From NCBI GenBank assembly GCA_035295745.1, contig DATGIL010000050.1, positions 1-48,505 on the forward strand: 48,505 bases of DNA, in the 5' to 3' direction. Shown here piece after piece: positions 42,338 to 48,505 of the stretch. The position numbers and the translations under genes were made by a program. Within the stretch, counting starts at the first letter, position 1. Every line of letters starts with the position of its first letter. The notes under the pieces are model-generated. The model saw nothing but the letters and a program-made list of their open reading frames with translations. It made no database searches and had not been told where the DNA came from. This DNA comes from JAIQFL01 sp035295745. Its GTDB lineage: Bacteria > Acidobacteriota > Terriglobia > Bryobacterales > Bryobacteraceae.

Positions 42338-44179
42338 GCGAAACGCCGCCATCTCCTGTCCGTTGCGAACCAGCAGGACATTGCCAGCCACCACCGGATG
42401 ATTCCACGTCTTCCCTTCGAGCGCCGGTATTCGCGCCAATTCGGTGAACTGATCGGGAGTCGCTCCGACGAGGGCCAGATCGCCCTCCTCGGCCTGCACC
42501 AGCATCACATCCTGATCGTCCAAAAGAACCAGCTGGCCATTCCCATAACGCCCGCCCTTCCACTTGCGCTTGCCGTCATTCAGATCGATGCACGACATGA
42601 TGCTCCCATCGAAACCGTACGCGTAGCCTTTGTGGACAACCGAGTCATTGAAATAGGGCTTCAGCCCGAGCGACGTCCACTTCTCCTCGAGGTTCCAACC
42701 GTTGGACCCGTGCGCGATTGAAAGGCGCCGCAGACCGCTCGAATCGCTGACGCTCATCAGAACGTCACCGTTCGGCGTCAATGCCGGCTGTACGATGGGG
42801 TACCCCTTCCATGCGTGCTCCCACAGCACGGAACCGTCTGCCAGTGCGACGCTGGTGGCGCCCGGTTCGCTCAGCAATAAAAGCTGCTTGACTCCGTCCA
42901 CCGTCATCAACAGCGGCGAGCTGTAGCTTACGCCGCGCGCCGGACCGGACCATCGCTGCGTGCCCGTGGCAAGGTCGTACGCGACGAGTTGCCCGGCCAC
43001 AGCGACCACCACGATGTCGCCCACGACTAGCGGCGAGCTGGCAAATCCCCAGTCGGGCGTCTTCGTACCGGTATCCGTCGCCGCGTTGCGTGTCCAGATC
43101 AGCTTGCCGTCCGCCGCGTTGAGTACGTTCAGAATTCCAGTCGCGCCGAACGTGTACACGAGGCCGTTGCTGAGGGTGGGAGTGCCTCGCGGTCCAGGCC
43201 CGCCATTCGATTCCCAGAATCGCGCCTGGTCGCGATGTGCCCAAACCGGCTTACCGGTGCTCAAGCGATAGCAGGCGACCACTTCTTCGGGACCGCGCTG
43301 TTCCTGCGTGTAAATCAGGTCGTTATGGACCGCGAATGAAGACCAGCCAGGTCCGATCGGGCGGCGCCAGATCACGGTCGGCGGCGATGCCTTCCAGTCG
43401 GTCTGAATTCGGACTCCACGGACAACGCCGTCCCGCTGCGGACCGCGAAAGCCCGGCCAGTCGGCGCCTCCCATCTCGACGTGCTCCGCTGGGGAAAGCA
43501 CCGTTGGCACTTTGGTGGATGGATTCTCAGGCGATTTTTCCGGAGCACCGGCGCGCGGTTCGGCCGCGGGAGCAGCCGGGGCCGCAGCTGGCTCAACGTT
43601 TACTTTGGCCGCGGCCGGGCTCACCGGCGTGTCCGAGACGGGCTGCAATGGAGCCATGGTTTCCAGGTTCGACTGCGCCACCAGCCGATCCTCAGGCGTT
43701 TTTGCCCATCGCCAATACAGATCATTGTGCAGGCTCGCCGTGAAGCCGCCCGTCTTGATCAGAGCCCAATAGCCGCAGGCGAGAATGATAGTCACGGCCA
43801 TGGTCAGGCGCCGTACGCGGTCCGAGAGACGGCTCGTCGCCACTGCCCACACCACGAAGGCGATGCTGAGTACGGGGGTGACCAGGATTGGAAGCAGCAT
43901 CCCCATGCCACCTGTCGCGATCGATTTATCGACGATCCGCGATGTGCCATAATACGCCGCAGCGATCAGCAGCACCGCACCCAAGCGCTCCAACCACGCT
44001 GCCCGGCTGAGAAATAGCCACCATAAGATTACGGCCATGCCGGCGACCAGCGCTCCAAGCACCCCATACATCGACCAATCGGGAACGGCGACGGGGACGA
44101 CATACCGGAGGACCAACTGCAAGATCACGAGGGCCACACCCGGCCATAACCGCAGTGGTTTCCGAAGCGGAGTTTTCAT
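42317..44179 (-). CDS. Membrane-anchored PQQ-like beta-propeller protein
   Basis: A 620-residue protein. About five N-terminal membrane helices (between 10 and 150) are followed by a Pro/Ala/Glu-rich linker (about 175-232, VEPAAAPAAPAAEPRAG) and a PQQ_2-type propeller at 238-620 starting WPGFRGPQRDGVV. Blade motifs include ACYRLSTGKPVWAH, NVLNAADGKLIWTRN, VAYDLATGTQRWSG and CIDLNDGKRKWKGGRYG. The membrane part plus propeller resembles the GCD-type layout, but PQQ-binding residues are not recognisable, so a catalytic role is uncertain. GGGAGG lies 4 nt before the ATG. Its 3' end overlaps the truncated cytochrome frame. The external propeller would face the periplasm. Confidence 0.82.
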   Translation of the reverse strand: MKTPLRKPLRLWPGVALVILQLVLRYVVPVAVPDWSMYGVLGALVAGMAVILWWLFLSRAAWLERLGAVLLIAAAYYGTSRIVDKSIATGGMGMLLPILVTPVLSIAFVVWAVATSRLSDRVRRLTMAVTIILACGYWALIKTGGFTASLHNDLYWRWAKTPEDRLVAQSNLETMAPLQPVSDTPVSPAAAKVNVEPAAAPAAPAAEPRAGAPEKSPENPSTKVPTVLSPAEHVEMGGADWPGFRGPQRDGVVRGVRIQTDWKASPPTVIWRRPIGPGWSSFAVHNDLIYTQEQRGPEEVVACYRLSTGKPVWAHRDQARFWESNGGPGPRGTPTLSNGLVYTFGATGILNVLNAADGKLIWTRNAATDTGTKTPDWGFASSPLVVGDIVVVAVAGQLVAYDLATGTQRWSGPARGVSYSSPLLMTVDGVKQLLLLSEPGATSVALADGSVLWEHAWKGYPIVQPALTPNGDVLMSVSDSSGLRRLSIAHGSNGWNLEEKWTSLGLKPYFNDSVVHKGYAYGFDGSIMSCIDLNDGKRKWKGGRYGNGQLVLLDDQDVMLVQAEEGDLALVGATPDQFTELARIPALEGKTWNHPVVAGNVLLVRNGQEMAAFRLSPEVH

Positions 44180-44499
44180 CTTGCCTCCCGAGCCTCAGTG
44201 CACAGTAGCAATCATCAACTGATCTGGCTCTGGTCTATTGTGACGCTACGAAAGCGGCCGGCGTCTTGTTCCCCCGAAATCTGTTAACAAACACAAAAGG
44301 TCATTGCGGGATCGGGGGCCTGCTTGAACGCCAGCCAGATCAACAGACCGCGGCTGTGGCAATTGGTCCTCAAGCTGTACTTCCAGGACGTGCGTTGAGA
44401 CCTTTGCCCAGAGAGGCGACCTGAGCTGCTCCACAGGACATCCTGGTGGGATATAGTACAAGATTAGTTCTCGTACCATTCCCAACAGGAGTTCTCGCG
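44180..44499. other. Divergent intergenic region
   Basis: It lies between the membrane propeller and the peptidase. It carries the operator-like inverted repeat at 44431-44449, a TATAGT at 44452-44457 as a possible -10 box, and the peptidase ribosome site AGGAG (44487-44491). No gene seen. Confidence 0.45.
44431..44449. promoter_or_regulatory. Operator-like inverted repeat before the peptidase gene
   Basis: CCACAGGA-CA-TCCTGGTGG forms an 8-bp interrupted inverted repeat with one bulged G. It ends 2 bp before the TATAGT hexamer, a position where a bound regulator would block the -35 region. Purely positional evidence. Confidence 0.3.
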
Positions 44500-47259
44500 A
44501 TGCGGAGTAAGACCGTCGTCAGCCGCCCGCTCTGGGCGCGCTATGTTGCTGTTTCTGGCGGGCTGCTGGTGCTGCTCGCCGCCACCTTCACAGCCATTGG
44601 CGCCGACAATGTACCGGTAGCCACCGGTTCCAGGATGGCCAAGGCCAATTACGAACTGGCCGCCCAATGGATCTCAGCGAAAGTCGGCAAGCTGGTGTTC
44701 GATACAGCAGTCACTCCGCACTGGATGGATTCCGGTGAACGTTTCTGGTACACCTTCGAGAACAATAAGGGCCGGAAGTTCTATATCGTCGACCCGGTGA
44801 AAAAGACGAAGACCTTCGTTTTCGACCCGGTGAAACTCGCCGCCAGCCTCACAGAAGCGACGGGCATTCCCTACGACTCGCAGCACCTTCCCATCACCAC
44901 GATTCGCTTCGTCAAAAATGAAGCTTCCATTCAGTTCCAGGTGAATGTGCCGCGCGATGCGGTGATTCCCGGCGAAAAGAAGACCAACACCACCACCGTG
45001 ACCACCGATGCCGGCGGGCAGCAACAGCAGGACCAGGAGGACGACGATGCCGACATGATGGCGCAGCAGCAGGTAGGCGGCCGCGGCGGCAACTTCGCCC
45101 CGCCTCCGAATCGCAATCAGAAGCAGCTCAACTTCGAGTACGAACTCGGCACCGGCAAACTGACGCTGCTCGATGAGGCACCCGCGCGCAAACCGGCCTG
45201 GGCCTCGATTTCGCCTGACGATAAGGCCGTGGTCTATGCCAAAAATCACAACCTTTATATGATGGACGCCCCCAATTACGCCAAGGCGCTTAAAGATGCC
45301 AACGACAAGACAATCGTCGAGACGCAACTCACCACTGATGGCGTCGAGGACAACGGCTACGGCGGCCGAGGCATGGGCGGTCAAGATCAGCAGCAGCAGC
45401 AACAGCAGGACCAGCAGGAAAATAACGGCGATCAGAATCAGGCCAATCAGCAAAATCAACGCCAGGCGGCGAATGTCTCCTGGGCTCGCGATTCGAAGAA
45501 GTTTGCGGTCATCCGCCGCAATTCTCTAAAAGTCAAGCCGCTCTGGGTGATCAATGCGCTTGCCTCTCCACGCCCGACTCTGGAGACGTACAAGTATGCG
45601 ATGCCGGGCGACGCCGAGATTCCGCAGTCTTCTCTCGAAGTGTTCGATGTCGCCGCCAAGCACAAAGTCGTGATGAAAACGGACGCGTTCAAAGATCAGA
45701 CGATGCAGGTGGAGGTGGAACGTCCCACGGCGCGCGCTCGCGAACACGAGAAGACCGAATCGCTTTGGGCCGCGCCCGGCTCCGATAAGATCTACTTCAC
45801 GCGCCTAAGCCGCGACATGCATCGCCTCGACGTCTGCGTCGCCGACACCGCTACCGGCGACGTGAAGCCCGTCATCCAGGAACGCATGAACGTCTACATC
45901 GAGTCCAAGCCGGTGAAGATCATCAACAATGGCGCCGAACTCATCTGGTGGTCGGAACGCGATGGCTGGGGTCAGTATTACTTATACAGCGGCGATGGCG
46001 CGTTGAAGAACCAGATCACCAGGGGCGAGTTCGTAGCCGAAGACATTTCCTACGTTGACGAAAAGGCACGTGCGCTCTACCTCACGGCATCCGGGCGCGA
46101 AGATGGCGAGGATCCGTACTTCATGCACTTCTACAAGGCCAATCTGGATGGCAGCGGAATGAAAATGCTCGATCCCGGCGACGCCTCGCACGCAGTCAAC
46201 ATGTCCGACTCCGGCAAGTATTTTGTGGACACCTTCTCGCGCGTCAATACCGCCCCCGATTCGGTGCTGTACGATGCCCAGGGCGCGATGACCATGCCGC
46301 TCGAGAAGGTGGATATGGGTCCGTTGATGGCCGCGGGGTACAAATTCCCAGAGCCCTTCAAGGTAAAAGCGGACGACGGCATCACCGATCTGTACGGCGT
46401 GATGTACAAGCCCTTTGATTTCGACCCCAACAAAAAGTATCCCGTCATCGAGTACGTCTACCCCGGTCCGCAGACGGAGAGCGTGACCAAGACTTTCACC
46501 CCACGCAGCAACCAGGTGATGATGGCGAACATGGGCTTCATCATGGTGGAGATCGGGAACCGGGGCGGCAATCCGCACCGTTCGAAGTGGTATCACACCT
46601 TCGGCTACGGCAATCTGCGCGACTACGGCCTGGCTGACAAGAAGGCGGCGATCGAGCAACTCGCGGAACGCTACCCGTTCATCGATATCGAGCGTGTGGG
46701 CATGTGGGGCCACTCGGGCGGCGGCTTCATGACGGCGGCCGCGATGCTGATCTATCCTGACTTCTTCAAAGTGGGCTGGTCCGAATCGGGCAATCACGAG
46801 AACAACATCTACAACAATTCCTGGAGCGAGAAGCACCACGGCGTGAAGGAAGTGACCGACAAGGACGGCAAGGTCACCTTCGAATATTCGATCGACAAGA
46901 ACTCAGAGCTGGCCAAAAATCTGAAGGGCCACCTGATGCTCGTGACCGGCGATATCGACAACAACGTGCATCCCAGCAATACGTATCGCATGGCGGACGC
47001 GCTGATCAAGGCCAACAAGCGCTTCGATATCATGGTCCTACCGGGCCAGCGTCATGGCTATACGACAGCCAGCGACTACGTGGCGTGGCGGCGTGCCGAT
47101 TATTTTGCGCGCTACCTGCTCGACGACTACGACCAGTCAATCGACATGTGGGAACTGAATCGCGAACGGCAGGACAAGCCCCCGGCATCGGTACCGCCCG
47201 CTACGGGACGCGGCGGACAGACTCAGCAGCGCGGCGGACGCCGCGGCGGCGCGAATTAA
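44500..47259 (+). CDS. S9 family prolyl oligopeptidase-type peptidase (DPP4-like)
   Basis: An exported serine peptidase of 919 residues. N-terminal signal or anchor at about 14-36 (VAVSGGLLVLLAATFTAIGA). A DPP-IV-type propeller spans about 60-630, with an alpha/beta-hydrolase domain after it. Catalytic triad: Ser739 in GMWGHSGGGF, Asp820 in GDIDNNVHP, His852 in GQRHGY. Two Gln/Asn-rich low-complexity insertions occur in the propeller (about 170-208 and 300-328), and the C-terminus is Gly/Arg/Gln-rich (GRGGQTQQRGGRRGG). Such tails recur in acidobacterial exported proteins; their role is unknown. ATG 44500 follows AGGAG by 8 nt; an upstream in-frame start at 44446 adds a non-signal leader. The gene stands alone, ending near a hairpin at 47268-47291. 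Confidence 0.93.
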   Translation: MRSKTVVSRPLWARYVAVSGGLLVLLAATFTAIGADNVPVATGSRMAKANYELAAQWISAKVGKLVFDTAVTPHWMDSGERFWYTFENNKGRKFYIVDPVKKTKTFVFDPVKLAASLTEATGIPYDSQHLPITTIRFVKNEASIQFQVNVPRDAVIPGEKKTNTTTVTTDAGGQQQQDQEDDDADMMAQQQVGGRGGNFAPPPNRNQKQLNFEYELGTGKLTLLDEAPARKPAWASISPDDKAVVYAKNHNLYMMDAPNYAKALKDANDKTIVETQLTTDGVEDNGYGGRGMGGQDQQQQQQQDQQENNGDQNQANQQNQRQAANVSWARDSKKFAVIRRNSLKVKPLWVINALASPRPTLETYKYAMPGDAEIPQSSLEVFDVAAKHKVVMKTDAFKDQTMQVEVERPTARAREHEKTESLWAAPGSDKIYFTRLSRDMHRLDVCVADTATGDVKPVIQERMNVYIESKPVKIINNGAELIWWSERDGWGQYYLYSGDGALKNQITRGEFVAEDISYVDEKARALYLTASGREDGEDPYFMHFYKANLDGSGMKMLDPGDASHAVNMSDSGKYFVDTFSRVNTAPDSVLYDAQGAMTMPLEKVDMGPLMAAGYKFPEPFKVKADDGITDLYGVMYKPFDFDPNKKYPVIEYVYPGPQTESVTKTFTPRSNQVMMANMGFIMVEIGNRGGNPHRSKWYHTFGYGNLRDYGLADKKAAIEQLAERYPFIDIERVGMWGHSGGGFMTAAAMLIYPDFFKVGWSESGNHENNIYNNSWSEKHHGVKEVTDKDGKVTFEYSIDKNSELAKNLKGHLMLVTGDIDNNVHPSNTYRMADALIKANKRFDIMVLPGQRHGYTTASDYVAWRRADYFARYLLDDYDQSIDMWELNRERQDKPPASVPPATGRGGQTQQRGGRRGGAN
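45388..45408 (+). repeat. CAG/CAA trinucleotide tract in coding sequence
   Basis: Seven consecutive Gln codons (six CAG, one CAA) inside the peptidase gene. The pure CAG run of four codons could slip without breaking the frame, changing only Gln number. Confidence 0.85.
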
Positions 47260-47267
47260 GGAGACGG

Positions 47268-47291
47268 CTTCCGAAAGTACGGCTCCGGAAG
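47268..47291 (+). terminator. Possible terminator of the peptidase gene
   Basis: CTTCCG (47268-47273) pairs with CGGAAG (47286-47291), followed by GTTTT. It starts 9 nt after the stop codon. The stem is short, and the T-tract has only four T's. Confidence 0.4.
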
Positions 47292-47495
47292 GTTTTCCCA
47301 ACGCGATCGGCTCCAATCTGGGGCCGCGCGTAAAGCAACTCCCCGGCGCGGTTTCATCATCCAGTTCAAGTCAATAAATCGCCTGGTACCTGCGGCGGTG
47401 TGCAAAACATCGTCAGGGGAACAAGTTTGACCGAGAATCCGTTACTAACCACAGAGCTGGTCCGACTTTTCTAAGACTGGCGCGTCGGAGGTTTC

Positions 47496-48251
47496 GTGGC
47501 GAAAAGTCTCAAGGTGATTCTCCTTCCCTGCCTGCTCTGTTCTCTTACTGCCATGATGGCGCAGCAATTTCCGTTGTGGGAGCGGCTGCTTCGGCTCTCC
47601 GGCGGCAAAACCGATGACACGCCGGTGCCCTCGATGAAGATGGGCAATCACATGCAAATGTCACTTCGGGGCAAGCCGCTATCGGGAGACGAGCAGCGCG
47701 CCCAGCGGATCATTGCTGCCGCTCGTATCGCCATTACGCATTATTCCGATGTGAATACCGCGCTGCGAGACGGCTACAAGCCGTTTCATCCGACCGGCAA
47801 GATGGGCGAAGAGGTCCACTACACGAATTATCGGTACGCCCGGCTGGAGCAGGGCCACGTGAACTACGAGCGTCCGGGATCGATCCTGTACCGACGCACG
47901 CCAGAGGGCATGAAGGCCGTAGGCGTCATGTACTCCGCGCCGCAAGATTCGACGCCGGAACATCTGAACGCAGTCGTCCCGCTCAGCATCGCGACCTGGC
48001 ACCGTCATGTGGACTTCTGTGGCGGACCGCGAAGCTTGCCTGTTGAAGCGCAATTTGGGCCAGATGCGCAGTTCGGGATGCAAGGAAGTATCCACACCGA
48101 GGAGGCGTGCAAAGAGGCGCATGGACTTTGGATTCCGGTGGTCTTCGGATGGATGACGCATGTCTATCCCAACGCAAAATCCCCCAACGAAGTGTGGGCT
48201 GGAATGGAGATGCATATGGATGCCAACACCGACGAGGAAATGAAGAAATAG
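47496..48251 (+). CDS. Secreted Met/His-rich protein of unknown function
   Basis: A 251-residue protein with a signal peptide at about 1-22 (MAKSLKVILLPCLLCSLTAMM). The mature part has clustered Met and His: VPSMKMGNHMQMSLRG, then WHRHVDFCGGPRS, GWMTHVYPN and GMEMHMDANTDEEMKK. This density resembles extracytoplasmic copper- or other metal-handling proteins, but no named family was recognised and the metal role is inference. Helical N-terminal part (ARIAITHYSDVNTALRDGYKPFHPTGKMGEEVHYTN) is well-formed and looks conserved. The start is GTG at 47496, with GGAGG 4 nt upstream. It stands alone, 236 bp after the peptidase. Nothing recognisable lies between its stop and the window end. Confidence 0.7.
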   Translation: MAKSLKVILLPCLLCSLTAMMAQQFPLWERLLRLSGGKTDDTPVPSMKMGNHMQMSLRGKPLSGDEQRAQRIIAAARIAITHYSDVNTALRDGYKPFHPTGKMGEEVHYTNYRYARLEQGHVNYERPGSILYRRTPEGMKAVGVMYSAPQDSTPEHLNAVVPLSIATWHRHVDFCGGPRSLPVEAQFGPDAQFGMQGSIHTEEACKEAHGLWIPVVFGWMTHVYPNAKSPNEVWAGMEMHMDANTDEEMKK

Positions 48252-48505
48252 GTGTTCGCGGCCCTGTGCTGCGGTAGTCGTTTGTGCTGGCCGATTTGCG
48301 GACCAGATGAGCAGGTGGTTGGCGGAAGTCTGTAGACGAATCGTGGGAACGCTTGATCAGTATCAGCTCGACTTTATCCCATTGTTGAGAGCGCGATAAC
48401 GGCAAAACAAGAGGAAAAGCAGACCTCAATGGGATTTTTAAATCTCGTCGCTCGGCCCTTACATTAGAAATTGTTGAAAGCGGTGTCGGCGTATTATACG
48501 TTCCA

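Overview
This is high-GC DNA whose gene content points to Acidobacteriota, most likely the Bryobacterales / Candidatus Solibacter group. That placement is an inference from family content, not from a marker gene. The indicators are two PadR regulator plus orphan MacB-like permease (ADOP) pairs, a very large Oar-type TonB-dependent receptor with an N-terminal carboxypeptidase-regulatory domain, several exported quinoprotein/propeller proteins, a DUF3500 protein, remnants of isoquinoline-1-oxidoreductase-type (iorAB) genes, and mostly single-gene transcription units with wide gaps.

Layout. 1-1.5 kb: an IS5-family insertion sequence with 15-bp inverted ends, flanking CTAG, and a transposase broken by one extra base. 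1.8-5.4 kb: a GT87-type membrane glycosyltransferase and an AI-2E-family transporter with a long soluble C-terminal domain. 6-11 kb: a DUF3500 secreted protein convergent with the giant TonB-dependent receptor. 11.6-16.3 kb: a MgtC/DUF4010 membrane protein, then a minus-strand PadR-ADOP operon. 16.6-22.1 kb: a two-TM potassium channel with RCK domain, a single-pass membrane protein, a small membrane protein, a PiT phosphate transporter and an OmpA-like envelope protein. 22.1-22.5 kb: an array of about 15 degenerate 20-bp tandem repeats flanked by inverted copies of a dispersed repeat. 22.5-25.6 kb: a second PadR-ADOP pair behind a near-consensus promoter that would give an almost leaderless mRNA.

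25.6-31.2 kb: a Tat-exported SelA-fold PLP enzyme followed by a Tat-exported RidA protein, a short MscS channel, a secreted basic/acidic protein, thymidine kinase, a WD40-like protein and a DUF4126 membrane protein. 31.2-35.0 kb: a quinoprotein dehydrogenase with a cytochrome c domain inserted in its propeller, divergent from a two-frame locus ending in a TlpA-like thioredoxin. 35.2-42.3 kb: an eroded region with two separate iorAB remnants, a GMC oxidoreductase tail and half a cytochrome c gene, interleaved with intact genes for an exported amidohydrolase, an exported FAH-family protein and an inositol-monophosphatase/HisN-type phosphatase. 42.3-48.3 kb: a membrane-anchored PQQ-type propeller, an S9 prolyl-oligopeptidase-type peptidase and a secreted Met/His-rich protein.

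The genes look like the envelope and nutrient-acquisition toolkit of a soil oligotroph: outer-membrane import, periplasmic oxidation, exported hydrolases and small-ion transport. No phage, plasmid, CRISPR, rRNA or tRNA was recognised. The most system-like novelty is the exported PLP-enzyme/RidA pair. The most structurally striking DNA is the 20-bp tandem array upstream of a PadR operon. The most informative evolutionary feature is the cluster of truncated redox genes at 40.85-42.3 kb.
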